From JAKSCF01 sp028279945 (GTDB taxonomy: Bacteria > Bacillota > Clostridia > Peptostreptococcales > JAAYPU01): 38,881 bases of DNA. Positions 1 through 8,329 of this stretch are shown in pieces. The stretch spans positions 1 to 38,881 of the forward strand of contig JANQMT010000021.1 in the NCBI GenBank assembly GCA_028279945.1, in the 5' to 3' direction. How positions within the stretch are numbered: position 1 is the stretch's first letter; each line of letters opens with the position of its first letter. Under the pieces are notes generated by a model. It was not told where the DNA came from and did not search any database. It saw only the letters and a program-made list of their open reading frames with translations. A program made the position numbers and the translations under genes.

Positions 1-27
1 GCTCCCATAATTTTTCTACTGTACTAA
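1..27 (+). CDS. C-terminal end of a probable FecCD-family ABC permease (partial)
   Basis: The first frame reads Ala-Pro-Ile-Ile-Phe-Leu-Leu-Tyr and then a TAA stop at 25-27. FecCD/BtuC permeases typically finish with a Gly-Ala-Pro-x-Phe-x-x-Leu-Leu segment, the end of the last membrane helix, so these eight residues fit the C-terminus of such a permease. The next gene is the matching FecE/BtuD-type ATPase, which supports the reading. Only eight codons are visible, so this is an inference from a very short match plus context. The remaining bases to 120 hold no gene that I can see. Confidence 0.42.
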   Translation, partial: APIIFLLY

Positions 28-120
28 CCAAGTACAGCAAAAAAATGATAGAATCGATAAATTCCAAAATATTTGTACCTTTTTCGCAGTTTCCATGAAT
101 AATCTAGGTTAGGAGTTATT

Positions 121-876
121 ATGATTAAAACCGAAGGCTTATGTTTTAGTTATGGAAAAAAAATAATATTGGACCATCTGGATTTAAATATATCAAAAGG
201 AGAATTTATCTCTATTATCGGGGCAAATGGTTCCGGTAAAACTACATTAATGAATTGTCTAAGCGGACTAAATGAAAATTATGACGGACAAATATATTAT
301 CAAGATAAAGCTTTGTCACAATATACGATTCATGAAAGGTCAAAGCAATTTGCCTATATAGCCCAGAATAAAAAAATTAACTTTCCTTTTACGTGTTTTG
401 AAGTTGTGGCAATGGGAAGGCATCCCTATAAAAACCGCCTAAGTACTGTCAGCATCCAGGATACAGAAATGGTAACCCAAGCTATGAATTTAACGGATAC
501 GTATCAATTTGCAGATGAATTGATTACTGAAATCAGTGGTGGTGAATTTCAAAGAGTTATTTTTGCTCGAACGCTGGTACAGCGGCCAAACATTATTTTT
601 TTAGATGAAGCCTTTTCCAGTATGGATATTTCTCATAGTGTGAATGCTTTAAAAATCCTAAAAGAGATTGTTAGAAAAGAAGAAAAGACAGTAATTGCAG
701 TGATGCATGATATCAATTTAGCCTATCGCTTTAGTGATAAGGTATGTATGTTAAAAAAAGGGAAGATAGTAGATTATGGTCGTCCCGATGAAATAGTAGA
801 TGTGAAGTCTATAAAATATACATTTAATATAGATGTTGAAAAAGTAGATGAATTTGGCTTTTATATTACAACATAA
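121..876 (+). CDS. ABC transporter ATP-binding protein, FecE/BtuD type (iron-siderophore, heme or cobalamin uptake)
   Basis: A 251-residue ATPase subunit that would power an importer for a metal chelate or corrinoid. Walker A GANGSGKT is at residues 34-41, the Q-loop Gln at 82, the ABC signature ISGGEFQR at 138-145, Walker B IIFLDE at 158-163, the D-loop Asp at about 169 and the switch His at 196. All catalytic elements are present. Length is normal for the FecE/BtuD family. The start ATG follows GGTTAGGAG. An apparent permease tail lies upstream, and a BtuF-like binding protein lies two genes downstream, so the importer is split by the chelatase gene. The location at the head of a cobalamin operon favours a corrinoid or cobalt-tetrapyrrole substrate. 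Iron-siderophore or heme cannot be excluded from sequence alone. Confidence 0.9.
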   Translation: MIKTEGLCFSYGKKIILDHLDLNISKGEFISIIGANGSGKTTLMNCLSGLNENYDGQIYYQDKALSQYTIHERSKQFAYIAQNKKINFPFTCFEVVAMGRHPYKNRLSTVSIQDTEMVTQAMNLTDTYQFADELITEISGGEFQRVIFARTLVQRPNIIFLDEAFSSMDISHSVNALKILKEIVRKEEKTVIAVMHDINLAYRFSDKVCMLKKGKIVDYGRPDEIVDVKSIKYTFNIDVEKVDEFGFYITT

Positions 877-928
877 TTTTTCTCGCGCGCGTTTAAAATA
901 AAAAATTTTAAAAAAGGGGAGATAGAAA

Positions 929-1816
929 ATGAAAAAAATTCTTTCTTTACTACTCGCTATTACTTTAGGTACAAGTATTGTTGGTTGTAATCAACAGCAG
1001 ACAGAAGAGCCGGCAGAAGAAGCTTCCTCTGAAGTTAAGAAAGCTATACTGGTTGTGAGCTTTGGTACCAGTTATGCAGATACCAGAGAGAAGACAATTG
1101 GTGCAACAGAACAAAGAATTGGGGAAGCATTTCCCGAATATGATATTAAAAGAGCTTTCACTTCACAGTTTATTATTAATAAGCTTAAGGAAAGAGATGG
1201 TATTGAAATCGATAATCCAAATCAAGCATTAACCAGATTAAAAGAAGAGGGCTATACTGAGGTTTATGTTCAGTCCCTTCATGTTATTAATGGAGCAGAA
1301 TATGATGAGTTGGCCGAAGCCGTTATGAGTTTTACTGAAGAGTTTAATATCCTTAAAATGGGTAAGCCGTTATTAACCGGCCATGAAGACTATGCTGCTG
1401 TTGCCAATGCTTATATCGGTCATATGCCGGAAAGATCTGCAGGTGAGGCAGTCCTTTTAATGGGACATGGCACCCATCATGATGCCAATGCTGCTTATGC
1501 ATGTTTGGATTACGTTTTTGAAGATGAGGGTATCGATAATGTCTTTGTTGGTACTGTAGAAGGATTTCCGGAACTGGGCACAGTTATTAAAAAGTTAGAG
1601 AAAAACCAAATTGAAAAAGTAACTTTAATGCCTTTAATGGTAGTAGCAGGAGATCATGCACAAAATGACATGGCAGGGGACGAAGAGGATTCTTGGAAAG
1701 TCATGTTAAAGAGCCAAGGATATGATGTGGACTACATACTAAAAGGATTAGGTGAAATGCCTGAAATTCAAGAACTATATATAGAGCATTTGAAAGCAGC
1801 TATGGATGGAGAATAG
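929..1816 (+). CDS. cbiK: Lipoprotein sirohydrochlorin cobaltochelatase, CbiK type
   Basis: A 295-residue protein of the CbiK class of anaerobic cobaltochelatases, which insert Co2+ into sirohydrochlorin. The first 20 residues form a lipoprotein signal with lipobox I-V-G-C (Cys20), followed by a Glu/Ser-rich linker to about residue 37, so the mature enzyme should sit outside the membrane. The catalytic core starts with ILVVSFGTSY (40-49). The two metal-site histidines expected from Salmonella CbiK are seen as His180 in MGHGTHHDAN and His243 in GDHAQND. The RBS GGGGAG precedes the ATG. An exported CbiK is known from Desulfovibrio (periplasmic, heme-binding). Export is odd for an enzyme whose substrate is made in the cytoplasm, so a role in tetrapyrrole or metal capture with the neighbouring ABC importer is an alternative. 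Confidence 0.88.
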   Translation: MKKILSLLLAITLGTSIVGCNQQQTEEPAEEASSEVKKAILVVSFGTSYADTREKTIGATEQRIGEAFPEYDIKRAFTSQFIINKLKERDGIEIDNPNQALTRLKEEGYTEVYVQSLHVINGAEYDELAEAVMSFTEEFNILKMGKPLLTGHEDYAAVANAYIGHMPERSAGEAVLLMGHGTHHDANAAYACLDYVFEDEGIDNVFVGTVEGFPELGTVIKKLEKNQIEKVTLMPLMVVAGDHAQNDMAGDEEDSWKVMLKSQGYDVDYILKGLGEMPEIQELYIEHLKAAMDGE

Positions 1817-1981
1817 CAAATAAAGCTGATTTAATAATCTTCTTGCTGAATGATACCATATTAATTGCAATATGATAATTTGATGAAAGCTTCACTCATT
1901 AGGAGTGCATTTATAAAATATCTCCTGTAGTTAATAATGCGTATTTGTTCAGCAAGCCCGATTATGTTTTGATTTTGAAAC

Positions 1982-2004
1982 GGAACGGCACGGAGGCGCG
2001 TTCC
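1982..2004. repeat. GC-rich hairpin, REP-like
   Basis: GGAACG (1982-1987) and CGTTCC (1999-2004) form a 6-bp stem around an 11-base GC-rich loop, followed by CTACAC. The block is far richer in GC than the surrounding AT-rich spacer. Its look, a GGCACGGAGGCGCG core ending in TTCCCTAC, resembles dispersed REP-type elements. I cannot count copies from one window. The 1817-2085 spacer also holds a small hairpin CACTC/GAGTG (1893-1907) and the palindrome GTTACTTGTAAC (2051-2062). I saw no cobalamin riboswitch or clear promoter in it. Confidence 0.4.
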
Positions 2005-2085
2005 CTACACAAACTAACTATTTGTGATGACACCAGAAGGGCTGTCCCCTGTTACTTGTAACCTGATAAGAAAGGAAAGACGAAT

Positions 2086-3522
2086 ATGAACCAAAAAATA
2101 TTTGGACTGCTGTTAGCTGTCATACTCCTGTTTGAAACAATAGGATGCAGCCCTGGGAAGCAAGTGAATCAGCAACAGCCTATTGAAGAAAAAAGCATAC
2201 ATTTTGTTGATGATATGGGTGAAGCAATTGCGCTGGACCAACCTTGCAAAAAAATTATTTCTTTATATTCTGCCCATACAGAAAATTTGTTTTATTTGGG
2301 TTTGGATGAAGAGATTATTGGGGTAGGTACTTCAGATATATATCCTGTCCAGGCTTTAGAAAAAGCAGTTTACGATTACAAATCTGATCCAGAAAAAGTT
2401 ATCGCAGCTGAACCGGATTTGGTTTTGATTCGTCCTTTTATAAACAGAAAAAATCCTGAATTTGTAGAAGCTATCAAAAGAGTAGGCATTCCGGTTGTAT
2501 CTTTATACCCTGAGAAATTTGAGGATTTTGATGATTATATTAAAAAATTAGGATTACTTACAGGAAAAGAAATGGCAGCAGAGGAAAAATTGCAGCATTT
2601 TTATGAGCAAATAGACATTATTTCAGAAATAACAGAGGGGATTCAACCTAAAAAGAAAGTATACTTTGAGTCAACAGAAAATAAATATCGAACCGTAACA
2701 ATCGATTCTATGCCTGCACTGGCTATTCAATTTGCCGGTGGCATCAACATAGCATCTGATGTAGAACCCATTACTGAAGGCAGTTCAATTGCGGCATATG
2801 GCATAGAACGTATTTTAGAACATGCAGAAGAAATAGATGTATACGTATCCCAAAGAGGTGCCATGAACTCTGGTGGCAACTACCATTCTATTGTTATTAG
2901 ACCGGGTTTTGATACTATAAAAGCGGTTAGAGAAGATAAAGTTTTTACGATAAATCAGAAGATTATTTCCAGCCCAACTTTCAGGTATTATAAGGGAATT
3001 TGTGAAGTAGCAAGATACATGTATCCGGAGATTATGGATCAACTGGATCAATATTATAATGACCAACCCCTAAGCAGAAGCCATTTAGCAGAAATAGTGG
3101 TAAAATATATGCATAAGCCTATCTTTATACCATCTTCTTCAAGGTATTATAAAGAAGAACATGAGGGCCATACCTATGGGTTTTTTAAAGATGTATCCTA
3201 TACGGATGAAAGTTTCGATTATATAGAGACTGCCGTAATATCTGGGTGGATGGATGAACATAAAATAGGCGGCGAAGAATATTTTCATCCATCCCAAATA
3301 GTAACAAAAGATGAATTAGCTAAAACCATATATATGATGTTAGATTTCAAAAGAGTAGATCAATCTATCCCAATAAAGGACATTGAAAGTGCTCAAAACA
3401 AGAAAATGATACAAATACTGGTAGACAATGGTGTATTGAATTGCTCAGATGGACAATTCTACCCTGAACAAGAAGTGACAGGACAATTCGTTATAGACAT
3501 TTTGAAAAAAATAAGTGAATAA
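2086..3522 (+). CDS. BtuF/FepB-like substrate-binding lipoprotein with C-terminal SLH repeats
   Basis: A 478-residue exported protein. Residues 1-21 are a lipoprotein signal (lipobox T-I-G-C, Cys21). Residues about 38-330 are a class III periplasmic-binding domain of the BtuF/FecB type: it opens with VDDMGEAIAL, continues with KKIISLYSAHTENLFYLGL, and has the usual ...AEPDLVLI segment. The C-terminal 120 residues contain two S-layer-homology-like units: FKDVSYTDESFDYIETAVISG near 367 and a second from about 420 (IPIKDIE...ILVDNGVL). SLH repeats normally bind secondary cell-wall polymer, so the protein may be held both by lipid and by cell wall. It should present the ligand to the ABC importer encoded just upstream. 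Ligand unknown; corrinoid or Co/Fe-tetrapyrrole are the contextual favourites. Confidence 0.85.
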   Translation: MNQKIFGLLLAVILLFETIGCSPGKQVNQQQPIEEKSIHFVDDMGEAIALDQPCKKIISLYSAHTENLFYLGLDEEIIGVGTSDIYPVQALEKAVYDYKSDPEKVIAAEPDLVLIRPFINRKNPEFVEAIKRVGIPVVSLYPEKFEDFDDYIKKLGLLTGKEMAAEEKLQHFYEQIDIISEITEGIQPKKKVYFESTENKYRTVTIDSMPALAIQFAGGINIASDVEPITEGSSIAAYGIERILEHAEEIDVYVSQRGAMNSGGNYHSIVIRPGFDTIKAVREDKVFTINQKIISSPTFRYYKGICEVARYMYPEIMDQLDQYYNDQPLSRSHLAEIVVKYMHKPIFIPSSSRYYKEEHEGHTYGFFKDVSYTDESFDYIETAVISGWMDEHKIGGEEYFHPSQIVTKDELAKTIYMMLDFKRVDQSIPIKDIESAQNKKMIQILVDNGVLNCSDGQFYPEQEVTGQFVIDILKKISE

Positions 3523-3539
3523 AAAAGGATTTGATTAAC

Positions 3540-4163
3540 TTGGATTATATTCAACAACCAAAAAAAATTGAAGCAACCAGCTTTGAAATTATTGAGAAGG
3601 AATTGGGAAATAAAGCTTCAAAATTTGATGAGAAGACTTTAAAAATCGTAAAAAGAGTCATTCATACTACAGCAGACTTTGAATATGGAGACTTAATAAA
3701 ATTTCATCCTCTTGCCGTTGAAGCTGCAATGCATGTATTGAAAAAGGGCTGTAGAATCTATGCAGATACAAAAATGATTATGGTAGGGATAAATCAGCGT
3801 AAACTTTCTGAGCTGAATTGTGAAATTTATAATCTGTCCCATGATAAATATGTGATCGCGGCAGCTGAAAAAAGTGGCATCACTCCCTCTATGGTTGGTA
3901 TGGAAAAGGCCTTTGATGACGATACAACTCAAATATTTGTTATAGGAAATGCACCTACAGCATTGTTTAAATTAAAAGAGCTTATACTGAAATCCGGGAA
4001 GAAACCAGAACTGATTATTGGAGTCCCGGTAGGCTTTGTGGGAGCAGAAGAATCTAAAGAGATTCTATTGGATTTAGATGTACCATATATAACAGTGACG
4101 GGCAGGAAAGGTGGTAGTACAATAGCGGTAGCTATCATGAATGCCTTAATGTATATGATTTAG
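3540..4163 (+). CDS. cbiC: Cobalt-precorrin-8 methylmutase
   Basis: Catalyses the 1,5-methyl shift that turns cobalt-precorrin-8 into cobyrinate. I start at the TTG at 3540 because AAGGA lies ten bases upstream and because the product then begins (M)DYIQQPKKIEATSF, which lines up with the known Salmonella CbiC N-terminus. An in-frame TTG at 3531 would sit only one base from the same Shine-Dalgarno. The catalytic histidine is in RVIHTTADFEY (His42 in this numbering). The C-terminal segment VPVGFVGAEESKE and GRKGGS motifs are typical. Length of 207 residues is normal. It follows the binding-protein gene by 17 bases and leads straight into cbiD. Confidence 0.95.
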   Translation: MDYIQQPKKIEATSFEIIEKELGNKASKFDEKTLKIVKRVIHTTADFEYGDLIKFHPLAVEAAMHVLKKGCRIYADTKMIMVGINQRKLSELNCEIYNLSHDKYVIAAAEKSGITPSMVGMEKAFDDDTTQIFVIGNAPTALFKLKELILKSGKKPELIIGVPVGFVGAEESKEILLDLDVPYITVTGRKGGSTIAVAIMNALMYMI

Positions 4164-4172
4164 GTGAGATTA

Positions 4173-5291
4173 ATGTTAGATCGGTATGTATTCAAGAATG
4201 GTAAGAAACTGAGATGTGGATATACAACAGGGTCCTGCGCTGTTGCGGCAGGGGTAGCTGCTACGAAGATGCTTTTTGAAAAGATCACTTATGATGTGAT
4301 CGGCATTACAACCAATAATGGGACAAAATTGATGCTAGATATTCATGATATAAAAGTGAACCCTTCTTTCGTGGCGTGTTCGGTTACTAAAGATAGCGGA
4401 GATGATCCTGACATCACCAATGGCATTAAAATATTTGCTAAGGCAAGAGAGTCAGATGCAAAGGGGATAAAAATTACCGGTGGAAAAGGAATAGGTGTTG
4501 TCACTAAAAAGGGACTGCCAGTTGAAGTGGGCAAAGCAGCTATAAACCCCGGACCCATTGAAAACATAAGAAGTGAAGTGTCAAAAGTGCTGCCTCGGGA
4601 TAAAGGCGTGGAAATTGAGTTTTCCGTACCGGAAGGGGAGAACATTGCCAAAAAAACTTTTAATCCTAAATTAGGTATAGTTGGAGGTATCTCTATTATC
4701 GGTACTACGGGTATTGTAGAGCCTATGTCTGAGGATGCTTTGAAGGAATCCTTAGCTTTAGAACTTTCTGTACTCAAAGGTGAGGGGGTACAAAATGTGA
4801 TTTTTTCGCCGGGTAATTATGGAAGAAATTTTTCAAGAGAACTGGGATTAAAAGATAAGGTTCATATCAAAACCAGCAACTATATTGGCTTTATGTTAGA
4901 CAAGGCATTAGAATATGAATTCAAAAGAATACTATGGGTAGGGCATATGGGAAAAATGATAAAGGTTGCAGGTGGTATATTTAATACCCATAGTAAGCAT
5001 GCAGATGCCAGGATGGAAATATTAGCTGCTCACTGTATTAACGCTGATATTCCAGTTCATATATGTAAAAAGGTATTAAGAAGCATTACGACAGATGAGG
5101 CCATTGAATATATAAAAGAAAGTAGAAATGAGATGGTTTTTCAAAATATTGCCCATAAAATTTCTCAACAGTGCAGCAACAGAGTCAACCATGAAATTGA
5201 GTTGGGTACGATTATTTTTTCCAATGTACATGGTCTTCTGGGAGCATGTCCTAATGGGAAACAATGGATAGAGGCGTTTGGAAATGAATAA
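4173..5291 (+). CDS. cbiD: Cobalt-precorrin-5B (C1)-methyltransferase
   Basis: SAM-dependent C1 methylation of cobalt-precorrin-5B in the anaerobic corrin pathway. The family hallmark LRCGYTTGSC is at residues 13-22, and the central region has GGKGIGVVTKKGLPVEVGKAA-type glycine-rich sequence and a GxxGGISIIGTTGIVEPMS segment. I prefer the ATG at 4173, which has AGGTGAG four bases upstream; a GTG at 4164 is also in frame and immediately follows the cbiC stop. CbiD lacks the canonical tetrapyrrole methyltransferase fold, as expected. It overlaps cbiE by eight bases, which implies translational coupling. Confidence 0.95.
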   Translation: MLDRYVFKNGKKLRCGYTTGSCAVAAGVAATKMLFEKITYDVIGITTNNGTKLMLDIHDIKVNPSFVACSVTKDSGDDPDITNGIKIFAKARESDAKGIKITGGKGIGVVTKKGLPVEVGKAAINPGPIENIRSEVSKVLPRDKGVEIEFSVPEGENIAKKTFNPKLGIVGGISIIGTTGIVEPMSEDALKESLALELSVLKGEGVQNVIFSPGNYGRNFSRELGLKDKVHIKTSNYIGFMLDKALEYEFKRILWVGHMGKMIKVAGGIFNTHSKHADARMEILAAHCINADIPVHICKKVLRSITTDEAIEYIKESRNEMVFQNIAHKISQQCSNRVNHEIELGTIIFSNVHGLLGACPNGKQWIEAFGNE

Positions 5292-5907
5292 AATTTGTGT
5301 GGTTGGTATGGGGCCGGGTGGACAAGATTATTTACTCCCTATATCAAGAAAAAAAATTGAGCAGGCAGATGTACTAATTGGTGCAAAACGTTGCTTTGAC
5401 CTTGTAGATGAGCAAAATAAAGAGATAGTTATTTTACAAAGTCATTATGAAGCCATGATTGATTATATAAAGAAAAATAGAATTTGCAAAAAAATAGTCA
5501 TTTTGGTTACAGGAGATACAGGTTTTTATAGCCTTCTTCGGTTTCTAAAAAATCATTTTAACATAGATGAGCTTGAAGTGCATACAGGCATCAGTTCCAT
5601 GCAATATATGTTTGCTGCAATATGTGAACTGTGGGACGATGCATGCATCCAAAGTCTACATGGAAAAGATGTCAACTTTATTGATTTGGTTAAAAAACAT
5701 CAAAAAGTAGGCTTATTGACGGATAAGAAGTGGACACCTATAAAGATAGCTGAGGAATTGTTAAAGTACAATGTGCTTAATAAACTGATTTATGTTGGAG
5801 AGAACTTAACCTATGAAAATGAAAAAATATCTAAGTTTAGTATTTCTGAGCTAGCAAAAGAAACAAGACCCTTCAATATGTGTGTGGTGGTGATTATGAA
5901 TGAATAG
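5284..5907 (+). CDS. cbiE: Cobalt-precorrin-7 (C5)-methyltransferase
   Basis: A tetrapyrrole methylase of about 207 residues with the N-terminal SAM-binding loop GMGPGGQD (residues 8-15) and the second glycine loop VTGDTGFYS. It is the C5 methyltransferase half of the reaction that in aerobic bacteria is carried by the fused CobL; here it is separate from the CbiT half, which is the next gene. The ATG at 5284 is chosen over an in-frame TTG at 5278 because GAGG lies nine bases upstream and the family starts right at the MNKI-type strand. It overlaps cbiD upstream and cbiT downstream by eight bases each. Confidence 0.94.
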   Translation: MNKICVVGMGPGGQDYLLPISRKKIEQADVLIGAKRCFDLVDEQNKEIVILQSHYEAMIDYIKKNRICKKIVILVTGDTGFYSLLRFLKNHFNIDELEVHTGISSMQYMFAAICELWDDACIQSLHGKDVNFIDLVKKHQKVGLLTDKKWTPIKIAEELLKYNVLNKLIYVGENLTYENEKISKFSISELAKETRPFNMCVVVIMNE

Positions 5908-6499
5908 TCAATATGAATATGCCTGGTCAATCAGTGATGATCATTTTATTAGAGGCAATATTCCTATGACCAAGGAAGAAATCAGAAGTATTGCTTTAGG
6001 CAAATTGCGCATACAAAAGCATCACGTAGTGGTGGATATTGGAGCAGGTACAGGCTCTGTATCCATTGAAGCTGGTTTCAGAGCTAAAAATGGAAGCGTG
6101 TATGCTATAGAAAGAAAAAAAGAAGGCATCGAGCTAATTAAAAAAAACATAGAAAGATTTAATATAAATAATATCACAGTAATTGAAGGAACAGCACCAA
6201 GGGCATTTGATGGAGTAGGTGACTTTGTTGATAGAATTTTTATAGGGGGCAGCGGCGGCAGGTTAGAAGATATTATTACCAAATCCCACAAGCTTTTGGT
6301 GAATCACGGCAGGATGGTTATGAATTTTATTACCATAGAGAATTTGCATACAGCTTTAGACGTATTGAGAGGATTAAATTATAAAGATATTGATGTGGTT
6401 CATGTGAACATTTCTAAAAATAAAAAAATAGATGCATCGTTAACCATGATGCAAGCAGAAAATCCAATATATATTGTTTCTACTGAAAAAGTAGAATAA
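5900..6499 (+). CDS. cbiT: Cobalt-precorrin-6B (C15)-methyltransferase, decarboxylating
   Basis: Methylates C15 and removes the acetate carboxyl of ring C. It is a Rossmann-fold class I methyltransferase: VDIGAGTGS at residues 45-53 is the SAM loop. The family-specific N-terminal segment DDHFIRGNIPMTKEEIR is intact (14-29). GTAPRAF and IFIGGSGGRLEDI further on are also typical of CbiT. At 199 residues it is normal length. The ATG overlaps the end of cbiE, so the CbiE and CbiT activities are probably made in equal amounts. Confidence 0.95.
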   Translation: MNSQYEYAWSISDDHFIRGNIPMTKEEIRSIALGKLRIQKHHVVVDIGAGTGSVSIEAGFRAKNGSVYAIERKKEGIELIKKNIERFNINNITVIEGTAPRAFDGVGDFVDRIFIGGSGGRLEDIITKSHKLLVNHGRMVMNFITIENLHTALDVLRGLNYKDIDVVHVNISKNKKIDASLTMMQAENPIYIVSTEKVE

Positions 6500-6527
6500 T
6501 TAAATATTGAAGTGCAGGAGGTGCAAA

Positions 6528-7286
6528 ATGGGAAAAGTTTATTTTATTGGGGCAGGGCCCGGCGATCCGGAATTGATTACCATAAAAGGGATGAATAAAG
6601 TCAAAGAAGCCGGCATGATTATATATGCAGGATCCCTGGTAAACCCGGAGATATTACAGTACAACGAGAATGATGCCGAAGTCTATAATAGTGCGGGTAT
6701 GACTTTAGAAGAAGTCATCGCTAAATTATTAGAGGGTATAAAAAAATATGAAATTGTAACAAGGATACATACAGGTGATCCAAGCATCTATGGGGCTATA
6801 CGGGAGCAAATGGACTTATTGGATGAGCATCACATTGAGTATGAAGTCATACCGGGTGTCAGCTCTTTTGTTGCCTCTGCAGCAGCCATTAATAAGGAGT
6901 TTACGCTTCCCGGTGTATCTCAAACCGTTATATGCACACGAATAGAAGGAAAAACATCTGTACCGGAAAAAGAAAAACTTGAACGGTTAGCTTCACATGA
7001 AGCATCAATGGCAATCTTTTTATCTGTGCACATGATAGATGAGGTGGTAGAGGCGTTGATAAAAAAATATCCACCCGGCACACGTGTGGCGGTTATACAA
7101 AGAGCAACATGGGAGGATCAAAAAGTAGTAATAGGAACACTTTCCAATATTGCAGAAAAGGTTAAAGCGGCCAATATAAATAAAACAGCTCAAATTTTAG
7201 TAGGCCATTTTCTGGGAGACGAATATGAGTTTTCAAAGCTGTATGATAAAAATTTTAGTCATGAGTACAGGCGGATGATCAAGTGA
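6528..7286 (+). CDS. cbiF: Cobalt-precorrin-4 (C11)-methyltransferase
   Basis: SAM-dependent tetrapyrrole methylase acting at C11. The ATG at 6528 has a perfect AGGAGG six bases upstream; an upstream in-frame TTG at 6507 reads through the Shine-Dalgarno and is unlikely. The product begins MGKVYFIGAGPGDPELIT, the standard family opening, and has RIHTGDPSIYGA and YEVIPGVSSFVASAA, the cofactor loops that are strongly conserved in CbiF/CobM. Length 252 residues is normal. It ends four bases inside the start of cbiG. Confidence 0.96.
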   Translation: MGKVYFIGAGPGDPELITIKGMNKVKEAGMIIYAGSLVNPEILQYNENDAEVYNSAGMTLEEVIAKLLEGIKKYEIVTRIHTGDPSIYGAIREQMDLLDEHHIEYEVIPGVSSFVASAAAINKEFTLPGVSQTVICTRIEGKTSVPEKEKLERLASHEASMAIFLSVHMIDEVVEALIKKYPPGTRVAVIQRATWEDQKVVIGTLSNIAEKVKAANINKTAQILVGHFLGDEYEFSKLYDKNFSHEYRRMIK

Positions 7287-8329
7287 AATGGGCTATTATT
7301 TCGGCAACTAAAGGCGGGCTCAAGCAAGCGGCTAAAATAAGTAAAATGATAGATGTTGATATTTATGGCTTTGAAAAGGCAGTAGGAGAAGAACATGTCC
7401 ATGATGTCCATATTATTGATGGAAGTTTGAAAGATTTAGTCGGTCGGATATTTAATCAATACGATACATTAATTTTTATAATGGCTGCAGGGATTGTCAT
7501 CAGAGTAATAAGCAGCTATATCAAAGACAAAACTCAAGATCCGGCTGTTTTAGTTATGGATGAAGAAGGCAAATACATTATTAGTCTATTGTCCGGCCAT
7601 TTAGGCGGTGCAAATGAAAGAGCTGTAAAGCTGGCTGAGTATATCAATGCGCGTCCTGTTATCACAACGGCTTCTGATGCAAAAGGTATCCAATCCATAG
7701 ATATGCTTGCAAAAGAGATGAATTATATCATAGACGATATGGAAAAAGCTAAGGAAATAACCGCTTTAATGGTTAATGATTTTTCTGTTGGAATGATCAT
7801 CGACAAAGATTTAGAAGACAGCTTGGATGTAAAAAAAGTCAATGGTATAAAAAAGTGGGACCCTAAAGAAAATGAAAAAATTGATGGATTGGTGTATATT
7901 TCTAATAGGACATCCCATTTTAATATTCCTATGGTACAGTTGATACCTAAAACTATGGTTTTGGGAATAGGGTGTAAAAAACATTATGATTCTCATACAC
8001 TTTTAGAGCAGTTGAAACATATTATGCAGAAAAATAACATACATATTAAATCAATTAAGAAAGTAGCTACAATTCCTTTAAAAAGGCATGAACAAGCTGT
8101 TAAAAGTGCTGCTGAGATGCTTGATGCCGAATTGGAAATCGTTCCAATTGAAAAAATAGAAGCGATTGAAGACAATTTTGAAAGCTCGCCCTTTGTAAAA
8201 AAAATTGTAGGAATAGGCAGTGTAGCAGAGCCTTGCGGCTATTTAGTATCGAATAAAGGAATTTGTGTAGTTCCTAAAACCATTGTTAATGGTATGACAG
8301 TGTCAATTTGGGAGGAAAAAAATGGGTAA
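7283..8329 (+). CDS. cbiG: Cobalt-precorrin-5A hydrolase
   Basis: Opens the delta-lactone ring of cobalt-precorrin-5A and releases the C20 carbon as acetaldehyde, the ring-contraction step unique to the anaerobic route. The start is a GTG overlapping the cbiF stop. The N-terminal and central domains hold FIMAAGIVIRVI (65-76) and the signature GHLGGAN (105-111); the C-terminal domain from about residue 215 carries VLGIGCKK and the GIGSVAEPCGY segment. Length of 348 residues is typical. An eight-base overlap joins it to cbiH. Confidence 0.95.
   Translation: MKWAIISATKGGLKQAAKISKMIDVDIYGFEKAVGEEHVHDVHIIDGSLKDLVGRIFNQYDTLIFIMAAGIVIRVISSYIKDKTQDPAVLVMDEEGKYIISLLSGHLGGANERAVKLAEYINARPVITTASDAKGIQSIDMLAKEMNYIIDDMEKAKEITALMVNDFSVGMIIDKDLEDSLDVKKVNGIKKWDPKENEKIDGLVYISNRTSHFNIPMVQLIPKTMVLGIGCKKHYDSHTLLEQLKHIMQKNNIHIKSIKKVATIPLKRHEQAVKSAAEMLDAELEIVPIEKIEAIEDNFESSPFVKKIVGIGSVAEPCGYLVSNKGICVVPKTIVNGMTVSIWEEKNG

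Noticed and set aside
884..912. CGCGCGCG run and an AT-rich inverted repeat (TTTAAAAT/ATTTTAAA) before cbiK
   Set aside because: Short and in AT-rich DNA where such repeats arise by chance; no regulator or terminator pattern supports a function.
1817..2085. Cobalamin riboswitch in the spacer before the binding-protein gene
   Set aside because: No B12-box or other conserved core segment could be found by eye; the hairpins there are short and do not resemble the riboswitch fold.
4343..4777. Antisense open frame of 144 codons across cbiD
   Set aside because: It is a mirror of a strongly supported cbiD coding region, has no ribosome binding site and a composition typical of antisense shadows.
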